Source of the DNA: Ruminococcus sp.
GTDB lineage: Bacteria > Bacillota > Clostridia > Oscillospirales > Ruminococcaceae
Reading direction: 5' to 3'
DNA: 64,000 bases
NCBI GenBank assembly: GCA_021200415.1
Contig: JAJQGO010000030.1
Location: 1 to 64,000, forward strand
Part shown: positions 7,471 through 15,029 of the stretch, in pieces
Layout of the letters: each line of letters opens with the position of its first letter
How positions within the stretch are numbered: position 1 is the stretch's first letter
The notes under the pieces: model-generated
Told to the model about the DNA's origin: nothing
Database searches by the model: none
What the model saw: the letters and a program-made list of their open reading frames with translations, nothing else
Program-made: the position numbers and the translations under genes

Positions 7471-8421
7471 TTACTTTCTCTTTCTTGCTGCAACAGCTGC
7501 AGTACCTGCAATTGCAAGAGCTGCAATAGCAAAGCCTACGCCTGCATCGCCTGTATCAGCAGAGGTTTCTGCTGTTGTTGAGCTGCTTGAGGAGGACTTG
7601 CTTGAGCTTGAGCTTGAATTTGAAGAAGAAGAGGAAGAGCTGCCCGAATTAGTTGAAGATGATGATGATGAGCTGTCTGAGCTTGAATCTGAGCTTGAAT
7701 CGGAATCAGAATCCGAAGAAGATGAGGATGAAGAATCCGAGCTGCTGTCGCTGCTGCTATCATCTGAAGAAGATGATGATGAAGAATCCGAGCTGCTGTC
7801 GCTGCTGCTATCATCTGAAGATGAGGATGATGAATCCGAATCGCTGTCGCTGCTTGTATCATCAGATGTTACATTTGAAGTACCTGTTGCGCCTGTACCT
7901 GAAACTGTGAACACAACCTTAATGCTTGATTCAATATCGCAGTCATCAACAAGCTTTGTACCTGTTCCTGCCCAGTCGTCACGGAGATAGAGTCTTGTTA
8001 CGCCTGCACTGCTTTCAAAGTAGTTTGTATCAACTGCCGAGCTTGCGTCATAGCCTGTGATTTCCTCGCCGTCGATCCAGATACCATCAATTGTTGCGCT
8101 GAGATCCGGGAATGTAGCTGAAGCGAAGTTGTCAACGCCGTCAGCGGGAACGATAACAACAGTCAGGAACCAGCTGCTTCCTGTGCTTGTTGCCTCTGAA
8201 ATGTCCCAGGTACACTGATACTGAGCGTCACCGTCAACGCTTGTAATGCTTACGCCTGAATTTTCGCCCTCGCTCCAGTTTGACTCTGTACCGAAGCTGC
8301 CTATGAGGTAAGCTCTGCCAAGCTCATCAGCTGCATCTGCCGTTGTAACTGACATTGCTGCGAATGAAGCTGCGCAAACTGCTGATGCAGCAGCTGCCGC
8401 AAGTAATCTTTTAATCTTCAT
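7471..8421 (-). CDS. Surface protein: signal peptide, shared module, Ser/Asp repeat linker, C-terminal anchor
   Basis: This 316-residue protein begins with a Sec signal (Lys/Arg start, Ala-rich core, cleavage near ADA-AD). A folded module spans about residues 32-175 and ends VVFTVSGTGAT; it resembles the module of the lipoprotein at 421-1158. Next is a low-complexity linker of about 100 residues made of SDS/SSSDD units, including two near-identical SSSDDSSSDSSSDS blocks. The end is TGDAG, a hydrophobic Ala/Ile/Gly helix and ARKRK, which has the layout of a sortase-type wall-sorting signal, although the residues before TGD do not match LPXTG. It should be displayed on the cell surface. The ATG has AAGGAG upstream. 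Confidence 0.78.
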   Translation of the reverse strand: MKIKRLLAAAAASAVCAASFAAMSVTTADAADELGRAYLIGSFGTESNWSEGENSGVSITSVDGDAQYQCTWDISEATSTGSSWFLTVVIVPADGVDNFASATFPDLSATIDGIWIDGEEITGYDASSAVDTNYFESSAGVTRLYLRDDWAGTGTKLVDDCDIESSIKVVFTVSGTGATGTSNVTSDDTSSDSDSDSSSSSSDDSSSDSSSDSSSSSSSDDSSSDSSSDSSSSSSSDSDSDSSSDSSSDSSSSSSSTNSGSSSSSSSNSSSSSSKSSSSSSTTAETSADTGDAGVGFAIAALAIAGTAAVAARKRK

Positions 8422-8502
8422 GTTAAAAACTCCTTACTAATGCACGGCACATATTATCTCCCATGCCTTGAGAGATGCCGCACTATACATTTTTATATCA
8501 TT

Positions 8503-8531
8503 ATTATAGCATCTATCAAAAGCAATGTAAA
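8503..8531 (-). promoter_or_regulatory. Promoter for the Ser-rich surface protein
   Basis: On the minus strand TTTACA (8526-8531), a 17-bp spacer and TATAAT (8503-8508), about 80 bp upstream of the start. Confidence 0.7.
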
Positions 8532-8572
8532 GTAGCATTTTGCACAAATTTTATATTGCTTTATCAGACATA

Positions 8573-11500
8573 TTACATATTATTACCGTTTTTACTCTTG
8601 TTCGTATAAACAATTTCCACAAATTGCCGCATAAGGTCGAAGGGCTTTATCTTCGGAGAAATCTTGACGGAAACATAGGAACGGGAGGTGCTGTTGAAGG
8701 TTATTTTTCCCTTATATGCGGAGGAAAGCGCCGTAATCTGATTCATGTCAAGATAATCCGTGTAGAAGTACATTGAGCCGTTTTTCTGCGATATTTCGGT
8801 GATTCCCAGATGCGCCGCCTTATTTCTCAGGAGGGAAACATCAATAAGTCCCACCACGGATTTCGGCGGCTCTCCGTAGCGGTCGATAAGCTCGTCGATC
8901 AGGTCGGTCTTGTCTGCGTCCTCGTTGACAAGCATAATCTTGCGGTATATATCAATTCGCTGATTCATGCTTTCGATGTACGTTTCGGGTATATGAGCGT
9001 CAATCTGAATATCCACAAGGCACTCGGGAACCTTTTCCGGCTGTTCGCCCTTTTCTTCGGCAATAGCCTCCGAAAGAAGCCGCAGATACATATCGTATCC
9101 CACAGCCTCCATATGACCATGCTGCTTGCCGCCGAGGATACTTCCCGCACCTCTGATTTCCAGATCACGCAGAGCAATGCGGAATCCGCTGCCGAACTGG
9201 GTGAACTCCCTCATTGCGTCAAGACGCTTTGACGCAACCTCCGTCAGAACCTTATCCTTTTTGAACGTAAAGTAGGCGTAGCCTCTGCGGTTTGAACGTC
9301 CCACGCGTCCGCGGAGCTGATACAGCTGAGAAAGCCCGAATCTGTCGGAATCCTCAATAATCAGCGTATTTACATTGGGAACATCAACGCCCGTTTCGAT
9401 GATAGTCGTGCAGACGAGAATATCTATCTCATGCTCCACAAGCTGCTCCCATATATCAGACATTTCGTCCTCCGACATCTGACCGTGAGCATAGGCGATT
9501 CTCGCCTCCGGAAGAAGCTCCTGAAGGCGCAGCGTGCATGATTGGATTGTTTCGACTCTGTTGTGGATGTAGTAGACCTGACCGCCGCGCCGCAGCTCAC
9601 GGACTATCGCCTGAACGATTGTCCCGATATTGTACTCGATAACATACGTCTGAACAGGGTATCTGTCCTGCGGCGGCTCTTCGATTACCGACATATCACG
9701 TATTCCGCTCATCGCCATATTGAGCGTTCTCGGGATTGGCGTTGCCGACAGCATCAGCACATCAACGCCGGAAAAGCTCTCCTTGAATTTTTCCTTGTGG
9801 GCGACACCGAAGCGCTGCTCCTCGTCAATTATGGCAAGTCCCAGATCCTTGAATACCACGCTTTTCTGAATGATTTTGTGCGTGCCGATAAGCAGATCAA
9901 TTTTGCCGCTTTTGAGATTTTTCAGTATTTCCGTCTGCTGCTTTGTGGTTCTGTAGCGTGAAAGAAGCTCCACATTTACGGGGAAATGCTCGAATCTTCG
10001 CAGCGCCGTCTGATAATGCTGCCATGCAAGAACGGTTGTGGGAACAAGTATTGCGCACTGCTTTCCAGAAAGTATGCATTTCATTGCGGCTCTCAGGGCG
10101 ACCTCTGTCTTTCCGAATCCCACATCTCCGCAGAGGAGCCGTTCCATAGGTCTTGGGCGTTCCATATCCGCCTTGATTTCCGCAATTGCCTGAAGCTGAT
10201 CGTCCGTTTCAACATAGGGGAAACGCTCCTCAAAATCATGCTGCATTTCATCATCGGGATAAAAGGCGAAGCCCTTGCTCTTTTCACGCTTTGCGTAGAG
10301 GGCGATAAGCTCGTGCGCCATATCCCTGACTGCGCTTTTGACGTTGCTTCGCGTCCTCTGCCACTCATTTGAGGACAGCTTGTTCAGCTTAACTCCCGAA
10401 TCGTCACGAGGGCCGATGTACTTTGAAACAAGATCAAGCTGCGTAACGGGAATATACAGCTTATCATTGCCTGCGTACTGAATTGTAATGTAATCCTTTG
10501 TGATGCCGTCAAATTCCAGCTTGCGTATGCCGAGAAACCGTCCAATACCGTGCCCCGAATGTACAATGAGATCGCCCTCGGAAATATCGGAAAGGCTTCG
10601 TATCTCCTCGCTCTTGTTCTTCTTTTTGCGGCTTTTCCTGCGGCTCGAATTCATTGCTCGGCCCTGCGTTATCAGAACCGTCTTATTGTCGGGATATTCA
10701 AATCCGCCGCTGAAGCTGCCTGACATCAGATACACTCTGCCGCTCTCAAGCTCAGTGTTCTCGGACACAAGACTGCACAGGAAACCCTGTTCCTCCAGAT
10801 CCTGTTTTATAATGGGAAGTGTTTTTTCACTTCCTGCCGCAAGAATCATGCGGTAGCCTCTGCGGCGGAATTCCTCCAGATCCTCTGTCAGCTGCTTCAT
10901 TTCGCCGCCCCATGCCGCCGTCTGCATAGCTTCAAAGCTGATAAGGCGGCGGAAGTCTATGCGTTCTCCCCCCTGCATAAAGGAGCTGAGATACAGACAG
11001 TTTCTTTTGGAGGCTATAAGCTGAATTTCCGGCAGCTCAAGGCAGAAGCCGTCCAGTCCCTTGCAAAGCTGACCGTCCTCCATGAGAATTTTTATATCCT
11101 CATTGCTGCGTGAGGTAACGCCTGCCGCATTCTCCATAACGTCGGAATAATCGCTGAAAACCACCGTCCCCCCTGTATAGTCAAATATGGTGGAGGGGCT
11201 GCCGTAAACCAAGGGGTAATATTTGTGGCTGTGCAAAAGAATTTCCCCCGAACGAAGCCTGTGAACGTCAGCTCCCAGATGCTCACGGACAAGCTCGCTG
11301 CGCTTGCCTCTCACCCTTTTGCAAAGCTCCTCTATTTTGTCGGCAAGCTCGTTGTTATCATAAAGCACCTCGCTTGCAGGCGGAATTTCAACAAGCTCAA
11401 GAGCTTCAGTTCTGCGCTGAGTATCGGTTTCAAACTCGGATATGGAATCTATTTCGTCCCCCCACAGCTCGATTCTCACAGGCTTTGACGCCTGTACGGG

Positions 11501-12046
11501 GAAAATATCAATAATCGAGCCGCGGACTGAAAACTGCGAAGCTCCCTCAACCTTTTCGCTTCGCTGATAGCCGCAGTCCGACAGCCTCCGGCAAAGTCCG
11601 CTCAGGTCGATTTCCTCCCCCTGCTTCAGCGTGATAATTCCCGACAGCAGTGTTTTTTCAGGGATAACCGGCTGCATGACAGCCTCTATGCTTGCGCAGA
11701 TAACGCCGCATTCGCCCCTTGAGGCTTTTGTAAGAGCCGCGATTCTCATGTACTCATATTCGCTGTTCACTCCCGCAACAGGCGTAAGAACAAGCTCCTT
11801 TGAGGGGAAAACCACAGCCGTTTCCTCACCTGACATCATATTTATATCGTCGCAGAGCTTTTTTGCTTCGGATTCCGTACCGGTTATGGCGAGGACGATT
11901 TCATTGCCGCTGAGAGAGTATATCAGCTGCGCTCTGTGTATATGGGAAATGCCCGTTACCGAAACGGGCGAGATGTTTTTTTTCAGCGCCTCCTCAATGC
12001 TTTTGAAGCCGGAAAGCTCACTGAAGGTTTGCTTAAAAAGATTCAT
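8573..12046 (-). CDS. mfd: Transcription-repair coupling factor Mfd
   Basis: This 1157-residue protein has the full Mfd layout. An N-terminal UvrB-like region is followed by the CarD-like RNA-polymerase-interacting domain (LIVHSGHGIGRFLGI). The RecG-like translocase has Walker A GDVGFGKTE, DEEQRFG, SATPIPRT and the LRGRVGRSNRRG arginine-finger motif. A TRCF C-terminal domain follows. It pushes stalled RNA polymerase off lesions and recruits UvrA. I place the start at the ATG at 12046, 6 nt after GGAG. An upstream ATG at 12058 that overlaps the pth stop codon is possible but has no clear ribosome site. It follows pth closely, the usual order in Firmicutes. Confidence 0.96.
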   Translation of the reverse strand: MNLFKQTFSELSGFKSIEEALKKNISPVSVTGISHIHRAQLIYSLSGNEIVLAITGTESEAKKLCDDINMMSGEETAVVFPSKELVLTPVAGVNSEYEYMRIAALTKASRGECGVICASIEAVMQPVIPEKTLLSGIITLKQGEEIDLSGLCRRLSDCGYQRSEKVEGASQFSVRGSIIDIFPVQASKPVRIELWGDEIDSISEFETDTQRRTEALELVEIPPASEVLYDNNELADKIEELCKRVRGKRSELVREHLGADVHRLRSGEILLHSHKYYPLVYGSPSTIFDYTGGTVVFSDYSDVMENAAGVTSRSNEDIKILMEDGQLCKGLDGFCLELPEIQLIASKRNCLYLSSFMQGGERIDFRRLISFEAMQTAAWGGEMKQLTEDLEEFRRRGYRMILAAGSEKTLPIIKQDLEEQGFLCSLVSENTELESGRVYLMSGSFSGGFEYPDNKTVLITQGRAMNSSRRKSRKKKNKSEEIRSLSDISEGDLIVHSGHGIGRFLGIRKLEFDGITKDYITIQYAGNDKLYIPVTQLDLVSKYIGPRDDSGVKLNKLSSNEWQRTRSNVKSAVRDMAHELIALYAKREKSKGFAFYPDDEMQHDFEERFPYVETDDQLQAIAEIKADMERPRPMERLLCGDVGFGKTEVALRAAMKCILSGKQCAILVPTTVLAWQHYQTALRRFEHFPVNVELLSRYRTTKQQTEILKNLKSGKIDLLIGTHKIIQKSVVFKDLGLAIIDEEQRFGVAHKEKFKESFSGVDVLMLSATPIPRTLNMAMSGIRDMSVIEEPPQDRYPVQTYVIEYNIGTIVQAIVRELRRGGQVYYIHNRVETIQSCTLRLQELLPEARIAYAHGQMSEDEMSDIWEQLVEHEIDILVCTTIIETGVDVPNVNTLIIEDSDRFGLSQLYQLRGRVGRSNRRGYAYFTFKKDKVLTEVASKRLDAMREFTQFGSGFRIALRDLEIRGAGSILGGKQHGHMEAVGYDMYLRLLSEAIAEEKGEQPEKVPECLVDIQIDAHIPETYIESMNQRIDIYRKIMLVNEDADKTDLIDELIDRYGEPPKSVVGLIDVSLLRNKAAHLGITEISQKNGSMYFYTDYLDMNQITALSSAYKGKITFNSTSRSYVSVKISPKIKPFDLMRQFVEIVYTNKSKNGNNM

Positions 12047-12057
12047 TCTGTTCTCCA

Positions 12058-12684
12058 TCAAGAATTATATTTGTTCATTGCCTCGTCAGTTTTTTCCTGC
12101 ACCATAAGCTTTACGCATTCGCAGGCATTTTCCGCGGATATTTTTATTTTCTCCGCGTCCTCCTTTGAAAATTTCCCCAGCACCCACTTTGCCAGATCAT
12201 AATCAGGATGCGGCTTTCCGCCTACGCCGATTTTTATTCTCGGGAAATCATCTCTGCCTGTCAGATCCACAATGCTTCTCATGCCGTTGTGGCCGCCGTG
12301 ACTTCCCTTTCTGCGAATGCGGAGCTTTCCCGGAGCAAGGGAAATATCGTCATATATAACAATGAGATTTTTTGCGTCAAGCTTGTAAAATTCAAGTGCC
12401 TGAACAACAGATTCGCCGCTGAGATTCATAAACGTATTCGGTTTGAGCAGCAGACAGCGTTTGCCCTCGATTGACGCTTCGGCAGTCATTCCCTTGAACT
12501 TCATGCGGTTTATCTGCACGCCGAGCTGCTCCGCAAGCATATCAATCGTGTAAAAGCCTGCGTTGTGACGAGTTCCCTCGTACTGCATACCCGGGTTTCC
12601 CAGACCTGCAATAACATATTCTATTTTACCTCCGCCGCTTTGCGAATTTGAGGAAATTTTGTCGAATATATCAAAAATACTCAT
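12058..12684 (-). CDS. pth: Peptidyl-tRNA hydrolase
   Basis: This 208-residue enzyme releases peptides from peptidyl-tRNA dropped by ribosomes. It shows VIAGLGNPGMQYEGTRHN with the catalytic His, the KPNTFMNLSG motif, the IYDDISL aspartate and GSHGGHNGMRS. It has about 20 extra N-terminal residues (MSIFDIFDKISSN...) compared with typical Pth. The ATG at 12684 sits 7 nt after GGAG; an ATG six bases earlier is too close to the ribosome site. Its stop lies just before mfd, so both form one operon from the promoter at 12719-12747. Confidence 0.95.
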   Translation of the reverse strand: MSIFDIFDKISSNSQSGGGKIEYVIAGLGNPGMQYEGTRHNAGFYTIDMLAEQLGVQINRMKFKGMTAEASIEGKRCLLLKPNTFMNLSGESVVQALEFYKLDAKNLIVIYDDISLAPGKLRIRRKGSHGGHNGMRSIVDLTGRDDFPRIKIGVGGKPHPDYDLAKWVLGKFSKEDAEKIKISAENACECVKLMVQEKTDEAMNKYNS

Positions 12685-12718
12685 GTTCATTCTCCTTAGT
12701 GTTTTCTTTTCCAAAAGC

Positions 12719-12747
12719 ATTGTATCACATTTCGGAAAAAATTGCAA
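12719..12747 (-). promoter_or_regulatory. Promoter of the pth-mfd operon
   Basis: On the minus strand TTGCAA (12742-12747), a 17-bp spacer and TACAAT (12719-12724). Repeat copy A begins 8 bp upstream of the -35. Confidence 0.6.
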
Positions 12748-12755
12748 ATATCATG

Positions 12756-12799
12756 GGCAACGCCACACAAAGCACGCCTGACGGCTTTGCCGTACTGCC
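12756..12799 (+). repeat. Interspersed palindromic repeat, copy A (internally deleted)
   Basis: This copy keeps the left terminus (GGCAACGCCACACAAAG), the CACGCCTGACGGCTTTGCCG core and only the last bases of the right terminus (CTGCC). Its last base supplies the final G of the TAG stop codon of the phosphopantetheinyl transferase gene (minus strand). The flanks TCAT and TAAT match at three of four positions. Confidence 0.8.
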
Positions 12800-13326
12800 T
12801 AATCCTTTTCGCACACGGCAGCCGCAAATTTTCCTCCGCCAATTATGTACTGCCTGAAGCTGTAGCCCTCAATGTCGGTAATAATCCTGCTGCCGTCAAA
12901 GGAAAATTCCGCTTTGCTGAGAGGGTAGGAAATCCCGATGCCCAAAGCCTTCACGTAGCTTTCCTTCAGCGTCCACAGGCGAAAAAATAGCAGATCCCTT
13001 TCGTCCTCGGGAGCGTTCTCAATCAAGGCTCTTTCACGCTCCGAGAAAGCCCGTCTGACCACCCTCACGGGATATTCCCGAACCCTTTCCACATCAATTC
13101 CGCATTCGCTTTTGCATATGCAGCAAGCCGTTATGCCCTCTCCATGGGACAAATTATAGTAAACCTGCGGATAATCGGCAAGGCTCGGCTTACCGTAGCT
13201 GCCGTAGGAAATTTTCGTATTTTCATCGTAATCGATTCCGCAGAGTCTAAGCTCCTCTTTAAGCAGCCTGTGTGCATACTCATGGCGGCTCTTATGGGGC
13301 AGCTCTTTAAGTGATATTATCAGCAT
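12799..13326 (-). CDS. 4'-phosphopantetheinyl transferase, Sfp type
   Basis: This 175-residue protein transfers phosphopantetheine from CoA to a carrier-protein serine. It has the Sfp motifs YYNLSHGEG, CGIDVERVREY (Mg-binding Asp and Glu) and FFRLWTLKESYVKALGIGI. At 175 residues it is shorter than Sfp itself (about 224), lacking part of the N-terminal region. The ATG at 13326 is 8 nt after GGAG; a GTG two codons upstream is too close. No polyketide or peptide synthetase lies in the window, so the target could be the fatty-acid carrier protein or a distant cluster. It is bounded by repeat copies A and B in the same orientation. Confidence 0.9.
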   Translation of the reverse strand: MLIISLKELPHKSRHEYAHRLLKEELRLCGIDYDENTKISYGSYGKPSLADYPQVYYNLSHGEGITACCICKSECGIDVERVREYPVRVVRRAFSERERALIENAPEDERDLLFFRLWTLKESYVKALGIGISYPLSKAEFSFDGSRIITDIEGYSFRQYIIGGGKFAAAVCEKD

Positions 13327-13359
13327 TTTCACATCTCCGTATATTTTTACATCACCTTA

Positions 13360-13389
13360 ATTATATGCCATATGCTTTTGAATTGTCAA
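13360..13389 (-). promoter_or_regulatory. Promoter of the phosphopantetheinyl transferase gene
   Basis: On the minus strand TTGACA (13384-13389), an 18-bp spacer and TATAAT (13360-13365). Repeat B starts 7 bp upstream of the -35. Confidence 0.75.
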
Positions 13390-13396
13390 CTCCTGA

Positions 13397-13467
13397 GGCA
13401 ACACCGCGCAAAGCGCGCCTGACGGCTTTGCCGTACATCTGTACGACAATCTTTGTGCGGTGCTGCC
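13397..13467 (+). repeat. Interspersed palindromic repeat, copy B (short form)
   Basis: A 71-bp full short form. The left end GGCAACACCGCGCAAAG and right end CTTTGTGCGGTGCTGCC are inverted repeats with two mismatches, and the core is CGCCTGACGGCTTTGCCG. The flanks CTGA and TTGA match at three of four positions. It lies exactly between two divergent promoters. Confidence 0.9.
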
Positions 13468-13496
13468 TTGAATTATCCTCCGAATGGTGATATAAT
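13468..13496 (+). promoter_or_regulatory. Promoter of the PHP phosphatase gene, abutting repeat B
   Basis: TTGAAT (13468-13473), a 17-bp spacer and TATAAT (13491-13496). The -35 begins at the first base after repeat B, so the putative target-site flank TTGA is part of the -35. Confidence 0.75.
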
Positions 13497-13536
13497 AGGT
13501 ATAAAATAAATAGGTAATACAGGAGTGAACGCATTT

Positions 13537-14304
13537 ATGTTAGCTAATTATCATACACATACAACACGATGCAGGCACGCGCAGGGCGAGGACAGGGAAT
13601 ATGTAGAACACGCAATTATGGGCGGCATGAAGATTCTGGGATTCTCCGATCACTGTCCGTGGATCTATGATGATGATTTTGAATCCGGAACTCGTATGCG
13701 TCCCGACCAGCTTGACGATTATTTTACCTCCCTTACTGACCTGAAAAAAGAATACGAATCTGATATTAAAATTTTTATCGGATTTGAGTCTGAATATATT
13801 CCCGAGCTTATGGATGCTCAGAACGAGCTTTTGAAGGATTATCCCGTGGATTACATGATTCTGGGAGAGCATTTTCTTGAACGTGAGCCTCTTTCGCCCT
13901 ATACCGGCTTCGAAACTACAGATGAAGCGTTCCTGAAAAAATATGTTGACCTTGTTATCGAGGGCATGGAAACAGGGAAATACAGCTATGTCGCTCACCC
14001 CGATTTGCTCCACTTCACGGGCGATGACAAGATATATGAAAAGCATTTCACACGCTTGTGCGCCTATCTGAAGGAGCATGATATTCCGGTTGAAATCAAT
14101 CTTCTCGGACTGCGTGGCAAGCGTCATTATCCGTCGGAAAGATTCCTGCGTATAGCGCAAAAGGTGGGAAATTCCGCAATAGTCGGCTGCGACGCTCACT
14201 TTCCGGAGGCACTCTCATCAAGGGAAGAGCAGAACAGCTGCATTGAGCTTGCCGAAAAATTTGGTCTGCCCGTCAGGGAGTTCCTTAGCGGAATGGAGAT
14301 TTAA
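13537..14304 (+). CDS. PHP-domain phosphatase, histidinol-phosphatase-like
   Basis: This 255-residue PHP metal-dependent phosphoesterase has the first metal motif HTHTTRC near the start, GFSDHCPW, FIGFESEYIP, GEHFLE, SYVAHPDLL, PVEINLLGLRG and VGCDAHFPEAL. These cover the usual His/Asp/Glu metal ligands of the HisJ/HisK group, which removes phosphate from histidinol phosphate. No other his gene is nearby, so substrate assignment rests on family only. The ATG at 13537 is 11 nt after GGAG; the GTG at 13525 is too close to it. Confidence 0.85.
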   Translation: MLANYHTHTTRCRHAQGEDREYVEHAIMGGMKILGFSDHCPWIYDDDFESGTRMRPDQLDDYFTSLTDLKKEYESDIKIFIGFESEYIPELMDAQNELLKDYPVDYMILGEHFLEREPLSPYTGFETTDEAFLKKYVDLVIEGMETGKYSYVAHPDLLHFTGDDKIYEKHFTRLCAYLKEHDIPVEINLLGLRGKRHYPSERFLRIAQKVGNSAIVGCDAHFPEALSSREEQNSCIELAEKFGLPVREFLSGMEI

Positions 14305-14310
14305 CCAAAG

Positions 14311-14339
14311 TTGACGAGAAAATTTTTTTGTGGTATAAT
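14311..14339 (+). promoter_or_regulatory. Promoter of the ArsR/SmtB regulator gene
   Basis: TTGACG (14311-14316), a 17-bp spacer and TATAAT (14334-14339). Confidence 0.75.
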
Positions 14340-14410
14340 GATAGAATATCAGGCTGTTTTATGGCAATACTGCACAAAGCCGTGACTTTTATAAAGGAGC
14401 TGAACTGTTA

Positions 14411-14773
14411 ATGGACGAGGAACTTATGTGCGAAAAAAACGCTCCCCATATGGACATTGTGGACAGGGTTTCAAATGTTATGCCCGATGAGGAGGCGCTT
14501 TTTGAGGCTGCGGAGCTGTTGAAGGTGTTCGGGGATTCCACGAGAATCAGGATTATTTTTGTTCTGTGCGAAAGCGAAATGTGCGTCTGCGATATTGCGA
14601 AGCTGCTTGAAATGACGCAGTCGGCAATATCACATCAGCTCAGGGTTTTGAAGCAGGCAAGGCTTGTCAAAAGCCGCAGAGAGGGCAAGACGATTTTTTA
14701 TTCGATTGCAGACGATCACGTTAAAACAATTTTCTACTACGCTATGGAACACGTCATGGAAAAACGCGGTTAG
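14411..14773 (+). CDS. ArsR/SmtB-family metal-sensing repressor
   Basis: This 120-residue winged-helix protein has LKVFGDSTRIRIIFVL, the CVCD segment in the position used by ArsR/CadC for metal or arsenite binding, and recognition helix QSAISHQLRVLKQARL. The C-terminal helix reads DDH-x10-H-x2-E, which fits the alpha-5 zinc site of SmtB/CzrA (D-x-H ... H-x2-E). Both potential metal sites are therefore present. No metal ATPase, cation-diffusion transporter or arsenic gene is adjacent, so its target is elsewhere or it controls itself. AAGGAG lies about 11 nt before the ATG. Confidence 0.9.
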   Translation: MDEELMCEKNAPHMDIVDRVSNVMPDEEALFEAAELLKVFGDSTRIRIIFVLCESEMCVCDIAKLLEMTQSAISHQLRVLKQARLVKSRREGKTIFYSIADDHVKTIFYYAMEHVMEKRG

Positions 14774-14871
14774 GCGACATTGAAAATTTTTGTCCTTCAC
14801 CCCGCATTGACGGAGCTGTCCCTTGCAAACGGGATAAATAAACCTATAAAGTTTAACTGAAAATTAATTTG

Positions 14872-14899
14872 ATATATATATATATATATATATATATAT
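14872..14899. repeat. (AT)14 dinucleotide tract
   Basis: 28 bp of perfect AT repeat, bounded by G and C so that 14871-14900 is a perfect palindrome. It lies in the 256-bp gap between the ArsR gene and the CPBP-like gene. I see no gene and no convincing promoter in that gap. Confidence 0.95.
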
Positions 14900-15029
14900 C
14901 ATTATATCTTTAACGAAATGGTAACAAAATTTATGAATGTCACCCTTTATTTAGAAAAAAGTAACTAAATTATATCAAGAAAGTCCGTGATTTGTGGTAA
15001 AATTGTAGGTGGAAGAGGGTGACCGTTCA

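Noticed and set aside
7430..7990. A 186-residue Glu/Leu/Ser-rich plus-strand frame
   Set aside because: It is antisense to the Ser/Asp repeat linker of the surface protein and arises from its low-complexity codons.
10500..12107. Several plus-strand frames over mfd
   Set aside because: Mfd is intact with all helicase motifs on the minus strand; the plus-strand frames have no ribosome sites or family features.
12756..13467. Repeats A and B as an insertion sequence carrying the phosphopantetheinyl transferase gene
   Set aside because: There is no transposase, copy A is truncated, and both repeats also occur elsewhere alone, so a composite element is not supported by this sequence alone.
14774..15029. 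A replication origin or promoter region at the (AT)14 tract
   Set aside because: No DnaA-type boxes, iterons or replication genes near it; only a simple dinucleotide repeat is seen.
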